From positions 24,323,483 to 24,387,482 of the forward strand of contig NC_057811.1 in assembly GCF_018294505.1 (NCBI RefSeq): a stretch of DNA of 64,000 nt, given 5' to 3'. The position numbers and the translations under genes are program-made. How positions within the stretch are numbered: the stretch's first letter is position 1; each line of letters starts with the position of its first letter. The notes under the pieces are model-generated. The model was not told the DNA's origin. It saw nothing but the letters and a program-made list of their open reading frames with translations, and made no database searches. Positions 33,511 to 44,403 of the stretch are shown here, piece by piece. This stretch comes from Triticum aestivum. Its lineage: Eukaryota; Streptophyta; Magnoliopsida; Poales; Poaceae.

Positions 33511-35053
33511 TGATATGGATGATTACTGTAGGTGTTGGGACTGCAAGTTGCTGACCCATTGCAAAAGCAGATATGAACATAGCTTGATCACCTTCAGCCA
33601 CTTGCTCTGCCTGCTCTTCTAACAGTTGTTCCTCAATGTCATAGGTAACTGGCTCTTCTTGCTCCTGCTGCATTGCCTGGACATTAGGTACTAATTTACA
33701 TTTATGACCATGTACCCATTTGTCACCACATCTCCAGCATTCTCCTACTTTCCTAATTTTCTGAGCAGTACTAACAGGAGGTTCAGTGTGTCTGATAGGG
33801 AGCTGTTGTTGTATAACAGGAACAACATTCACTTTGGGAGGATAAGTAGTATTGCTCTTCTGATAGAAGTTGTTGTAAGGAACAGTTGTCCTTTTTGCAG
33901 TAACACCCACATGTGGATGACAGGGTTCCACATCCCTAGCTAACCAATATGCATCTGTCAGTGTTTGAGGTCTCAAGGGTCTGATTTGGGACTTTATTCC
34001 TTCTCTTAAACCATTGACATAACATCTGACAAACCAAGATTCTCCAAGCTTTGGATTTTCTTCTTGGACATCAGCCATGGGGTCCTCAAATATTTTTGTG
34101 TATTCAGACACAGTACTATTTGATTGCTTAACTGAATTGAATTTTTCAGTTAAGTCATAGGAGCCTTGTGTGGAAAATCTTTTAGTAACCTCAGTGCAGA
34201 ATTCCTTCCATGACACTTTCTTCTTTAGTAACCCAGATCTTCTGAGCCATACATCTGCTTCACCAATCATGTATAAATGGGCCAGAGAGACTTTATATTC
34301 TTCTGGTGCACCTGACATTTGAAAGTACTTGTTGCACTGCCTAATCCATCCCACTGGATCTTCTCCCTCAAATCTAGGAAAATCCATTTTAGGTCCTTTT
34401 GTTATAGATTTCATGAATTGACACTGCATGTCTTGTTCATATGTTTTTGCATATCCTTGCCACAACTGCCTATCTCTGTTTTGGTGGGTGTACTGCTGGA
34501 AGGCAGGAGTATAAGGATGCTGTGTAGTGTTTACTGGAGTACCGAGAGGACTTGCCTGCTCTGTTCTGCCCTGTTGTTCATATCCAGGAGGAACTGCTGG
34601 TTTGTTAATTCTGACTGGAGGGAGATTGTGGAGTTGCAACTCTTCCAGTTGTCTTGTTTTCTCTTTTTCTGCTTCCAATTGCTTCCTTAATTGCTCTGTT
34701 CTGAGTGCTTGGTTTTGTAACTGTTCCTGCGACACTATTGGTGATCTAGGTCTCTGTTGTGAGCTGGAAGGTACATCAGTAGTATTTCCATGTACTGGAG
34801 CTTTGACCAAGGCTTGTAACACTGAGTTGATAGTGGAAAGTTGTTTGCCTAGATCCAGAACAACTTGTTCTACACTGCCCACCTGTGTTGCAATTTCCCC
34901 TTGCTTGGAACTGATGGAGTGCACATCATCGTGCAATTTTGCCATGTCAGCTTGCATCTGAGCCTGGTCCTTCTGCATGATTCCCACATCATCTCTTAAG
35001 GATAACATGTCTTGCAGATCTGCCTCATCGATCGTCTTAGCACGACCCATCAC
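33482..35053 (-). CDS. Reina-like gag
   Basis: 523 residues from the ATG at 35,053. Residues about 10-80 and 115-150 are heptad-rich coiled coil; about 215-390 is the retrotransposon gag core ([13 protein letters not shown], then FCTEVTKRF motifs). A zinc knuckle lies near residue 445 ([14 protein letters not shown]), in the CxxC-x7-H-x-x-C form seen in chromoviruses. Gag would form the particle and bind element RNA. The frame is uninterrupted but ends in a short extension after the frameshift before protease. A solo copia LTR sits 22 bases above the start codon, so its own leader is broken. Confidence 0.87.
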   Translation of the reverse strand: MMGRAKTIDEADLQDMLSLRDDVGIMQKDQAQMQADMAKLHDDVHSISSKQGEIATQVGSVEQVVLDLGKQLSTINSVLQALVKAPVHGNTTDVPSSSQQRPRSPIVSQEQLQNQALRTEQLRKQLEAEKEKTRQLEELQLHNLPPVRINKPAVPPGYEQQGRTEQASPLGTPVNTTQHPYTPAFQQYTHQNRDRQLWQGYAKTYEQDMQCQFMKSITKGPKMDFPRFEGEDPVGWIRQCNKYFQMSGAPEEYKVSLAHLYMIGEADVWLRRSGLLKKKVSWKEFCTEVTKRFSTQGSYDLTEKFNSVKQSNSTVSEYTKIFEDPMADVQEENPKLGESWFVRCYVNGLREGIKSQIRPLRPQTLTDAYWLARDVEPCHPHVGVTAKRTTVPYNNFYQKSNTTYPPKVNVVPVIQQQLPIRHTEPPVSTAQKIRKVGECWRCGDKWVHGHKCKLVPNVQAMQQEQEEPVTYDIEEQLLEEQAEQVAEGDQAMFISAFAMGQQLAVPTPTVIIHINGRRAVGFR

Positions 35054-35079
35054 CTTGATTTGAAGGAGAAGTAAGGGAT

Positions 35080-36791
35080 TGTTGGTGAACGTAGCAGAAA
35101 TTCAAAATTTTCTACGCATTACCAAGATCAATCTATGGAGTTTACTAGCAACGAGAGGGAAGGAGAGTGCATCTACATACCATTGTAGATCGCGAGCGGA
35201 AGCGTTCAAGAGAACGGGGTTGATGGAGTCGTACTCGTCGTGATCCAAATCACCGATGATCCTAGCGCCGAACGGACGGCACCTCCGCGTTCAACACACG
35301 TACGGAGCAGCGACGTCTCCTCCTTCTTGATCCAGCAAGTGGGAAGGAGAGGTTGATGGAGATCCAGCAGCACGACGGCGTGGTGGTGGAAGTAGCGGGA
35401 TCCCGGCAGGGCTTCGCCAAGCGCAAGCGGGGAGGAAGAGGTGTCACGGGAGGGAGAGGGAGGCGCCAGGGCTTGGGTATTGCTGCCCTCCCTTCCCCCC
35501 ACTATATATAGGGCCAAGGGAGAGGGGGGCGCAGCCTTGGCCCTTCCTCCAAGGAAGGGTGCGGCCAGGGGGGAGTCCTTCCCCCCCAAGGCACCTCGGA
35601 GGTGCCTTCCCCCTTTAGGACTCTCCCTTTTCCTTATCTCTTGGCGCATGGGCCTCTTGGGGCTGGTGCCCTTGGCCCATATAGGCCAAGGCGCACCCCC
35701 TACAGCCCATGTGGCCCCCCGGGGCTGGTGGAGCCCCGGACCCCTTTCGGCACTCCCGGTACAATACCGATAAAGTGCGGAACTTTTCCGGCGACCAAAA
35801 TAAGACTTCTCATATATAAATCTTTACCTCCGGACCATTCCGGAACTTCTCGTGACGTCCGGGATCTCATCCGGGACTCCGAACAACTTTCGGGTTACCG
35901 CATACTAATATCTCTATAACCCTAGCGTCACCGAACCTTAAGTGTGTAGACCCTACGGGTTCGGGAGACACGCAGACATGACCGAGACGACTCTCCGGTC
36001 AATAACCAACAGCGGGATCTGGATACCCATGTTGGCTCCCACATGCTCCTCGATGATCTCATCGGATGAACCACGATGTTGAGGATTCAATCAATCCCGT
36101 ATACAATTCCCTTTGTCTATCGGTATGTTACTTGCCCGAGATTCGATCGTCGGTATCCCGATACCTTGTTCAATCTCGTTACCGGCAAGTCTCTTTACTC
36201 ATTCCGTAACACATCATCCCGTGATCAACTCCTTGGTCACATTGTGCACATTATGATGATGTCCTACCGAGTGGGCCCAGAGATACCTCTCCGTTTACAC
36301 GGAGTGACAAATCCCAGTCTCGATTCGTGCCAATCCAACAGACACTTTCGGAGATACCTGTAGTGCACCTTTATAGCCACCCAGTTACGTTGTGACGTTT
36401 GGTACACCCAAAGCATTCCTACGGTATCCGGGAGTTGCACAATCTCATGGTCTAAGGAAATGATACTTGACATTAGAAAAGCTCTTAGCAAACGAACCAC
36501 ACGATCTTGTGCTAGGCTTAGGATTGGGTCTTGTCCATCACATCATTCTCCTAATGATGTGATCCCGTTATCAACGATATCCAATGTCCATGGTCAGGAA
36601 ACCGTAACCATCTATTGATCAACGAGCTAGTCAACTAGAGGCTTACTAGGGACATGGTGTTGTCTATGTATCCACACATGTATCTGAATTTCCTATCAAT
36701 ACAATTCTAGCATGAATAATAAACGATTATCATGAATAAGGAAATATAATAATAACCAATTTATTATTGCCTCTAGGGCATATTTCCAACA
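35080..36791 (-). repeat. solo LTR of a second Angela/WIS-type copia
   Basis: 1,712 bp with the same TGTTGG...CCAACA ends and the same inner phrases as the Angela LTRs, but many differences. It is flanked by GGGAT on both sides (35,075-35,079 and 36,792-36,796). An intact duplication around one LTR shows a full element inserted here and was removed by LTR-LTR recombination. It sits 22 bases above the gag start of the Reina-like element. Confidence 0.92.
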
Positions 36792-36796
36792 GGGAT

Positions 36797-37106
36797 TTTA
36801 CCACGGGTGTCCCCGCAACCTTCCTTCACTCCAGATCCTGCCGCCTCCCCGATCCACGCTGCCAAGGTACACGGATCAGTGCTTCAGACGCCGAATTTTA
36901 CTAATTGAGCAGTGAGCTCAACCAACCGCTCCGGCTCGACTGATCTGTACCCGAACAATTCACCGCCGCCGTCGATCACCGCCACCACGCCGCCATCGAC
37001 ATCAGAGAAGAGGGTGGGAATTGGGTGGGAATACTTGGAGGAAAACAATTTTTCTGCCCGCCCGGAAACGCTATCGCCAAGGAATCGCTAACTACTGATA
37101 TCAATT
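36797..37106 (-). other. 5' leader of the Reina-like element
   Basis: About 310 bases between the 5' LTR with its primer site and the solo LTR. The leader resumes beyond the solo LTR up to the gag ATG. No coding signal. Confidence 0.7.
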
Positions 37107-37458
37107 TGTCAGGACCTAACTATAATTCAGATCATAGACTATGGATTTGAAGAGAGGAAATGGGGAAAACTTGCCCAGATCTAGGATATTTGTATTAGCT
37201 GTATGTTTACTTAGCCATCACGGCAATTCTCATGGAAGATTCGATACCCAGGACAGCCACAACCCGGCTACCTTTATAGGTGGACAGCGTACCCGGCAAC
37301 AGCCAGAAAAGTAACAGTAACGGCCTGAAACGGAACAGTACGATCTAACGGCTAGCAACGAGCATTGAAAAGGTGAGGAGCGATCTCAGCCGTCCTTCTA
37401 CTGAACCTAACAGCTACAGCTAACTGAAGATATAACTGCACTCGCAACGGGCCTGACA
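37107..37458 (-). repeat. 5' LTR of the Reina-like element
   Basis: 352 bp, TGTCAGGACC to GGGCCTGACA. Next to its inner end the minus strand reads AATTGATATCAG, similar to the initiator-Met primer site TTGGTATCAG with one mismatch. Confidence 0.9.
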
Positions 37459-37463
37459 ACGAG

Positions 37464-38549
37464 CCCACCACGGCGGAGTAGCGGCGCCGGAGGAGGACGA
37501 GCCCGTCTGTCCTCTGCCGCTGTTGTGCGAGCACGGGCGCCGGAGGAGGACGAGCCTGCCCGTCCTCTATTGCTGCTGTGCGCGGGGGAGCGGGCACGGT
37601 TGGGCGCGGCCAGGAGCGCGGCCGGGGGAGGCGAGGAGCGCGAGACGGGGCGCGGCCAGGAGCGCGGCCGGGGGAGGCGAGGAGCGCGAGAGGGGGCGCG
37701 GCCAGTAGCGCGGCCGGGCGCGCTGTAGGGCGAGCGCGGGGGAGGCGAGGCGCGGGGGGCAGGCCGGGCGCGCGAGCATAGCGGGGCCAGGCGCGGCGGG
37801 CTCCAACGCGGAGACGCGCCAGCGAGGACAGCAGGCAGGGCGCGTGAGCATGATGGGGCCGGCGCGCGGCGAGCTCCAATGCGGAGGCACGCGAGCGGGG
37901 ACGGAAGGACAACGCCGTTGGACTGCAGGGTGGCGTGCGGGGACTTCGATTTGGCCGGTCATAAGCTCCCACGAGTTGCCATGCATGTGTGTGCTCCCGT
38001 GTTTCTTGTGCTGATGTGCATGCGCGCAGGCCGGTGAACAAAGCTGCAGCCGGAATCCCAGAGCACACGCATGCTATCGTTGACGCCGCGGCGCTCGCCG
38101 GCCCGGCGCCGGCACCAAGGGGCAGAACGAGCTCGTGGTGCGCGTGCTCGCCATCGGGAGAAAGCAGGACTTTGGCACTGGCCAAGCTGCGGCGCTTCTC
38201 TGGCGCTGCCCGGCTCCGGCGATGCTCCGGCTCTCGAGTGGGGTGGGCGGGTGGGTGGGAGAGAGAGGAAAAAGGAGGAGAGAGACGGGATGAGACAGAT
38301 GGGTGGATGGCAAGTGGGCCAGCCGGCACATGCAGCCGGACAGAGGGGGCGAAGAGGGCACAAAGAGCGTCCGCTTTGTGTCCGCTTTTGACCCAAATTT
38401 TCCCATATTTGAGCCCAAAATGGGTTCGAGCGGACACCAAACGGACAGCAGGCGGACGCTGTGTCCGTTTGGGTCGCCCCGTTGTGTTATGTTTTGTGTC
38501 CGGTTAACCCAAACGGACAAAATGGGTCGCCCCATTGGAGTTGCTCTTA
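37464..38549. other. right part of the second MULE
   Basis: 37,464-37,900 is built from partly duplicated GC-rich blocks (GGAGCGCGGCCGGGGGAGGCG repeated with changes). Long open frames on both strands reflect composition. 38,350-38,549 carries several GTCCG/CGGACA words and the terminal repeat. Confidence 0.6.
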
Positions 38550-38558
38550 GGATTTGTA

Positions 38559-38935
38559 TTTTGTAGGTCGTGGTGCGTCGTTGGGGTGGTGGGAGTGACG
38601 TCTGGGCGAATAAATCTGCCTCAACTCCACTCCCACACTGGCGATGCTCATCATAGCGGCGTCTCGGAGTTGATGGCATCGTGTGTTTGCCGATCCTTCA
38701 GATCGGTGGCGTTAGGGTTCATGGATGGTGTCGGTGAGGCGGCGGCGGTGACTCCATCAGGTGTGTCTCTCCTTCTGCTCTGTCCCTGTTGCTGCGGCGT
38801 TGTCTCTGACGTCATGGTGGAGCAGGGAGGTTTTGTCGTCCAGGAGTACGCGCAGACGGTTGTCTACGCAAGTGACAGCTGGAAGATGGTGCATCTTGTG
38901 CTGGGTTTGTGGTTGAAGGCTGGCAGTTCTTGTTT
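38559..38935. other. pre-insertion sequence between MULE and CACTA
   Basis: This is unique-looking sequence. Before the two insertions it was continuous with 20,600-20,826 on one side and 48,088-48,410 on the other. The far end, ATCTTTAATGAGACACG followed by an A-run at 48,405, looks like the 3' end of a transcript or LINE, but I found no coding domain. Confidence 0.4.
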
Positions 38936-39230
38936 CACTAGTAGAAAACAGGGCTTTGGTTCGGGCAGGGCAAGCCCATTAGTCCCGGTTCAGTCACGAA
39001 CCGGGACCCATGGAGGCATTCGTCCCGGTTCGTTAGCCCATGGGGTCGGCCGGGGCCTCGTGGGCATTGGTCCCGGTTCGTGGGGACCCATTTGTCCCGG
39101 TTCTAGGCACGAACCGGGACCAGTGTGCCTCACTCCTGGCCCACAACCATTGGTCCCGGTTCTAGGCACGAATCAGGACAAATGAGCTGCCTATATATAC
39201 TCCATCGCCACAGCAGAGCACTCCACAGTG
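38936..39230. repeat. left terminal and subterminal repeats of the CACTA element
   Basis: At least six copies of GTCCCGGTT or its complement, in both orientations, within 260 bases of the end. In En/Spm such motifs bind the TNPA protein. A TATATATA box at about 39,193 and a leader follow. Confidence 0.85.
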
Positions 39231-39571
39231 CTTTATTTTTTTCTGGCCGGCGAGGGGAGGGCATTTGGGTGCTCTAGCTCACCTCCTATGCACATGAGGT
39301 GTTCGATGAAATGTCTGAGCCACACTAGTTAATCTTTCTCCTCTCGAAACTCGACCTCCGAACTCCATTTTCCCCGAGATTTGTCCAGGATTAGCGGTCC
39401 GTCACGTACCGTCCCCGTCTTCACCGCCGTCGATCGCCCGCGCCGATCTCGTCACCGGCACCACCGTGGTGAGCCTCTTGTTCTTATCTTCTTTCTGAAA
39501 GAAAAAAATTCTTACTTCAGATAGATACTTGTCTAATTTTCTTACTTTTATTATTCCTTGTTATTATATAG

Positions 39572-40021
39572 TGCGATGGTTTTGGTATCCGCCCTCGTCG
39601 GCCCTCATCCTGTCTATGATTCGGATGTGGTATATATTATCTTTTTGTAACTATTTGGTTCATTTATTGTTTATGACAATTATGCCAACCAACGTGACAT
39701 ATATTTTATTTATCTAGGAGGTGGTTGAACCAGAAATTCCAACCGACCCTATTGTCGAGAGGTTAAATTTAGTTGAAGAAGAAAACAATTACTTGAAAGA
39801 AAAAATAAAAAAATGAGGAGGAGAAGATGATATTGGAGTTGCATGTTGCGGATGTCGTCGATGATCACAAGATCAAGATGGGTGCAATGCGGTTGAAGAT
39901 TAGAAAGATTAGAAAATATGCCATTCATACCGAGGCTTGGTATCATTATGCAGTTGGATCAATTGTTACCTTGGTTGCGATTATGATCGCATTTCTTGTT
40001 GCATTGAAATGTTTTACATAA
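39572..40021 (+). pseudogene. CACTA-borne coiled-coil / C-terminal membrane-anchor gene
   Basis: Two exons are supported by splice signals: 39,572-39,629 (AG before, GTATAT after) and 39,718-40,021 (CTAG before). The first exon has a premature TGA; the second reads VVEPEIPTDP, then EEENNYLKEK, and meets a stop at 39,813-39,815. The open tail 39,827-40,021 (64 residues) is heptad-like (LHVADVVDDHKIKMG), followed by a 20-residue hydrophobic segment ending three residues from the C-terminus, a tail-anchor arrangement. I have seen this small protein in other Triticeae CACTA elements, always unnamed. Two small deletions broke this copy. Its function is unknown. Confidence 0.55.
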
Positions 40022-40140
40022 TTTCAATATATGGTTTAATTAGATGCTCTGGAGAGCTATATATGTTGTTCAATGAGAACGATGTATGTACTTTGGTTTT
40101 AATGTGATGATGAACTTCTATTAATTTGGTCACTTATCAA

Positions 40141-41870
40141 TTTCAGGGTCTTACAGCTCAAAATAATCAGTAAATGCATGAAAAATAACAAATGAAATCA
40201 GAAAGGGTTGAAAATTGATGATGTGGCTTTGAATAGTGCATTTTGAACACAGAAAAACTCTGGAGTTCAAATAAGTTAAAAAAAATGAAATCCCTTTGTA
40301 ACAGACGAGTTTCCGTATGAAACCCTGATACTTCGAAAGAGATTGTCCGTTTTGTATACGAAGTGCATCCAGTTTTTGCCGTAACCCTCTCTACTTTCTT
40401 GCACATGCTATGTGGGTCAAATGATGATACCATGCCAACTTTCAACCTTTTCAGAGTTCATTTGAAATGCTTTTCAATTTCAGGGTCTTATAGCTCAAAA
40501 TAATCAGTAAATACATGAAAAATAACAAATGAAGTCAGAAAGGGTTGAAAATTGATGATGTGGCTTTGAATGGTGCATTTTGAACACAGAAAAACTCTGG
40601 AGTTCAAATAAGTTCAAAAAAATAAAATCCCTTTGTAACAGACGAGTTTCCGTATGAAACCCTGATACTTCGAAAGAGATTGTCTGTTTTGTACAGGAAG
40701 TGCATCCAGTTTTTGCCGTAACCCTCTCTACTTTCTTGCACATGCTATCTGGATGAAATGATGATACCATTCCAACTTTCAACCTTTTCAGAATTCATTT
40801 GAAATGCTTTTCAATTTCAGGGTCTTATAGCTCAAAATAATCAGTAAATGCATGAAAAATAACAAATGAAGTCAGATAGGGTTGAAAATTGATGATGTGG
40901 CTTTGAATGGTGCATTTTGAACACAGAAAAACTCTGGAGTTCAAATAAGGTCAAAAAAATGAAATCCCTTTGTAACACACGAGTTTCCGTATGAAACCGT
41001 GATACTTCGAAAGAGATTGTCTGTTTTGTACACGAAGTGCATCTAGTTTTTGCCGTAACCCTCTCTACTTTCTTGCACATGCTATGTGGATGAAATGATG
41101 ATACCATGCCAACTTTCAACCTTTTCAGAATTCATTGGAAATGCTTTTTCAATTTCAGGGTCATATAGCTCAAAATAATCAGTAAATGCATGAAAAATAA
41201 CAAATGAAGTCGGAAAGGGTTGAAAATTCATGATGTGGCTTTGAATGGTGCATTTTGAACACAGAAAAACGATGGACTTCAAATAAGTTTAAAAAAATAA
41301 AATCCCTATGTAACAGATGAGTTTTCGTATGAAACCCTGATACTTCGAAAGAGATTGTCCGTTTTGTACACGAAGTGCATCCAGTTTTTGTCGTAACCCT
41401 CTCTACTTTCTTGCACATGCTATGTGGGTCAAATGATGATACCATGCCAACTTTCAACCTTTTCAGAGTTCATTTGAAATGCTTTTCAATTTCAGGGTCT
41501 TATAGCTCAAAATAATTAGTAAATACATGAAAACTAACAAATGAAGTCAGAAAGGGTTGAAAATTGATGGTGTGGCTTTGAATGGTGCATTTTGAACACA
41601 CAAAAAGTCAGGAGTTCAAATAAGTTTTAAAAAATGAAATCCCTTTGTAACAGACGAGTTTCCGTATGAAATCCTGATACTTCGAAAGAGATTGTCCGTT
41701 TTGTACACGAAGTGCATCCAGTTTTTGACTAACCCTCTCAACTTTATTGCACATGCTATGTGGATGAAATGATGATACCATGCCAACTTTCAACCTTTTC
41801 AGAGTTCATTTGAAATGCTTTTCAATTTCAGGGTCTTATAGCTCAAAATAATCAGTAAATGCATGAAAAA
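40141..41870. repeat. 337-bp tandem repeat array inside the CACTA element
   Basis: Units start with TTTCAGGGTC at 40,141, 40,478, 40,815, 41,153, 41,490 and 41,826, giving periods of 337, 337, 338, 337 and 336: five full units and the start of a sixth. They differ by a few percent. Each of the first four holds a 92-codon open frame on the minus strand; the fifth has lost it through small changes. Confidence 0.95.
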
Positions 41871-42470
41871 TTATGCATGAAAAATAACAAATAAAATAAA
41901 TAAGTAACTAGAAACAAAATAATATAAACTTTAATAAAATATATAAGTAGAAACAAAATAAAATAAACTTTAATAACATTAATAAAATTTATGAAACAAA
42001 AATTATCAAAGTATTTTCTGTTCAAAACATTATAAGCAACCTCTAGTATTATTGAAACTAAAATTATATAAAATTGATGCAACTAAAATTACCGAAGTAT
42101 TTTCTGTTCAGAATCATTAAAAGTAAAAAGAATTTTCATAAAGAACTTTTTTTGTTAGAAACTTTAATAGCAAAAAAATTATCATAAAGTAAAATAAATA
42201 AGTAATTAGAAACAAAATAAAATAAAATAAATAAGTTTTTTGTTGTAAGTAGAAACAAAACAAAATAAATAAAGCAAAAAAACAAAAAACAGGCAAAAAA
42301 TAAAAAATATGCCACCTACTTGGCCACCACGGCATGAGTACGACTAGAAACCCATCGATGGGCCAGGATTCAGGCCCGCAGAAGGCCCAGTAGGCCCATC
42401 AGGCATAACAGTGACAATTAGGCCCATAAGCCTGCAATGGAGAGGAGCTCGAGAGGGGTGCGGCAGTGGG
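41871..42470. other. A-rich spacer and upstream region
   Basis: 41,871-42,310 is built from AAATAAATAAG and AACAAAATAA words, without coding potential. 42,340-42,470 is rich in GGCCCA words, often found in plant promoters. Confidence 0.6.
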
Positions 42471-42472
42471 GC

Positions 42473-42479
42473 TTATAAA
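42473..42479 (+). promoter_or_regulatory. TATA box of the CACTA inner promoter
   Basis: TTATAAA lies below a cluster of GGCCCA words and above the GC-rich leader. A second candidate, TATATAA, is at about 42,792. Either could drive the gene that continues to 47,503. Confidence 0.4.
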
Positions 42480-42544
42480 CCACTGCGCGCCCCTCTCAAC
42501 TAGCGAGGTGGGACTAAACTTTCAACGCGGGCACAGCAGCACAG

Positions 42545-42790
42545 GGCCTTTGGTCCCGGTTGGTGGCACCAACCGAGACTAAAGGGGTGCATTAGTACCG
42601 GTTCGTGGCACCAACCGGTACCAATGCCCCCCTTTAATCCCGGTTGGTGCCACCAACCGGGACCAAAGGCCGCCACTTCCCGCCCTTTGGGCTGCCGAAA
42701 ACTGACCTTTGGTCACAGTTGGTGGCACCAACCGGGACTAAAGGGGGCATTGGTCCCGGTTCGTGGGACGGACCAGGAACAATGCTCTTT
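42545..42790. repeat. inner block of CACTA subterminal-type motifs
   Basis: Eight or so CCGGTT/AACCGG motifs, several as palindromes (GGTTGGTGGCACCAACC), lie 3.6 kb inside the element. No CACTA terminus is present next to the block, so it is not simply a second complete element. Confidence 0.75.
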
Positions 42791-44403
42791 GTATATAAGT
42801 AGCACTTAGCAATTTTGCAGAGTTCATCACCACAGTTGCCCCCGACGACGCCGAGCACATCGACGCCGCCAGGCTGCCCGACGCCGCCCGCCGTCGCCCG
42901 CGCCCGTCGTCGCCGTCGCCCGCGCCCTCGCCGTCGCCGCGCCCTCGCCCGACGTCGTCGCCGCGCGCCGTCCCTGCCCCGATGCGCGCCGCCCCTGCCC
43001 CGACGCGCGCCGCCCCTGCCCCGACGCGCGCCGCCCCTGCCCCGCCGCTCGCCGCCCCTGCCCCGACGCCGTCGCCGCGCCACTCCCCGCGCCCCTGCTC
43101 GCCCCGACGCCGCCCGCCGCACGCTCCTCCCTCTATGAGCACCGCGCCTCTGCCGGCCCCGCCGCCGCGGTGCTATTTTTTTACTTATACATGCTATTTT
43201 TTTACATGTTTTTAGATTTTCATATATGTATGTATTTTTTAGATATATGTATTTTTTTTATGTACGTTCATATATGTATGTATGTATTTTTTACATGTTT
43301 TTTGTATGTATGTATGTATTTTTTTCAATTGTAATGATGTTTTAAAAATACATATATGCAAAAGTTAGATTTTTAGAAAAGTTTTATCTATATATGTTCT
43401 CTAATTTAGTACATTTTAGGTTAGTTTCATTTTTAGAAAAGTTTTATATATTTAGGAAGAAGGAATAGAAGGAAGAAGAAGGAAGAAGAAAAAGTTCTAT
43501 ATATGCAAAAGTTACATTTTTAGAAAAGTTTTATATATCTAGCTAGGAAAGGAAGAAGAAGAAAAAGAATGAGAGGAAAAAGGAAAATAAGAAGAGGAAG
43601 AAAGGAGAAGAAGAGGAGAGGAAGAAGATGAGAAATAAATAAGAAGAGGAAAGAAGAAGAAAAAGAAGAGGAGAAGAAGAAAGGAATAGAGGAGAAGAAG
43701 CTATTTTCTCTTCTTCTCCTCTATTCCTTTCTTCTTCTCCTCTTTTTTTTTCTTCTTTTTTTCTTCGATCTTCTCCTCTATTCCTTTCTTCTTCTCCTCT
43801 TTTTATTTCTTCTTCGTCTTCTTATTTTTTATCGGGTATGTCGTTGTTGATATACCCCGTCCCGATAACTTCAACACGAGGGGGGGTTCGATATACCCCC
43901 TCCCCGATAACATTATTTTCCAATGTATGTATGTCGTCGTTGTCGATATAACCCCCTTCCGGATAACTTCCACATGAGGGGCGGTCGATATATATACCCC
44001 CTCTCGACCGTGATAACTTATACCACGGGAGCACCCCCCGGCCCTCTCGCTCGACCAAAACTCTCGAGGACACCCAAACCGTAGAAAAAATGATGTCGGT
44101 CTCCTACCCCCTCCCGCCGCGCCCCTACCCGACAAACTCTCTCGAGGCCACCCAAATTTACCAAGTTAAAAGAGCATTGTCGTCGAGGCCACCCCAAACC
44201 CTTGAAGCGTTGTCGAGGCCACCCCAAACCCTTGAAGCGTTGCCGATCGAGGCCACCCCAAACCCTAGAGAAGCAGCGTCGAGGCCACTAATTAATATGA
44301 TTCCTTATTGTTATTAGCTAGCTAGTTCTATGTTTGCCACACTAATATATCCATCTGTCATGTTTGAATAATAATTGCCATGTTGTAAAAATTTGCAGAA
44401 ACT
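42791..44403 (+). other. leader and low-complexity region before the CACTA Ulp1 gene
   Basis: 42,815-43,160 is a GC-rich stretch of GACGCCGCC/CCCGCGCC words. 43,190-43,440 is T-rich. 43,440-43,830 is polypurine then polypyrimidine with a hairpin. 44,140-44,290 repeats GAGGCCACCCCAAACCC four times. Open frames here are composition-driven. Confidence 0.6.
43661..43804. repeat. polypurine/polypyrimidine inverted repeat
   Basis: Arms 43,667-43,700 and 43,710-43,743 are perfect complements over 34 bp with a 9-base loop. The pyrimidine arm sequence appears a second time at about 43,770-43,804. The transcript could form a strong hairpin. Confidence 0.9.

Larger units (their letters stand above)
21049..37458 (-). 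mobile_element. Ty3/gypsy chromovirus (Reina-like), minus strand
   Basis: Two LTRs of about 351 bp (TGTCAGG...CCTGACA) enclose gag, protease, RT, RNase H, integrase and a remnant chromodomain, all on the minus strand. The flanks are ACGAG on both sides (21,044-21,048 and 37,459-37,463). Removing the copia and the solo LTR leaves about 5.9 kb. Short LTRs, compact size and a C-terminal chromodomain suggest the Reina clade. By eye the LTRs differ at about seven positions plus one indel (about 2 percent), so it is clearly older than the copia within it. Confidence 0.88.
20827..38549. mobile_element. Mutator-like element carrying nested retrotransposons
   Basis: The ends are CTCAGAGCAACTCCAACGGGG on the left and, inverted on the right, TAAGAGCAACTCC followed by AATGGGG. 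Both ends continue with CGxCCxAAACGGACA-like subterminal sequence. A perfect 9-bp duplication GGATTTGTA flanks it (20,818-20,826 and 38,550-38,558), the Mutator signature length. Without the inserted gypsy element it is about 1.3 kb. The inside (37,464-38,350) is very GC-rich with duplicated CGGGCGCCGGAGGAGGACGA blocks; no transposase is seen, so it is non-autonomous and could carry captured host sequence. Confidence 0.8.

Noticed and set aside
37352..38440. 362-residue minus-strand ORF and several overlapping frames
   Set aside because: GC-rich duplicated blocks keep all frames open; it crosses an LTR/MULE border, and the composition (Arg/Ala/Pro) shows no domain.
40141..41825. Repeated 92-residue minus-strand ORF as a real gene
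   Set aside because: Its repetition follows from the tandem repeat; no start context, no domain, open frame lost in the fifth unit. Kept only as a finding to test.
42545..42790. Terminus of a second, nested CACTA element
   Set aside because: No CACTA end or matching 3-bp duplication is present beside the motif block.
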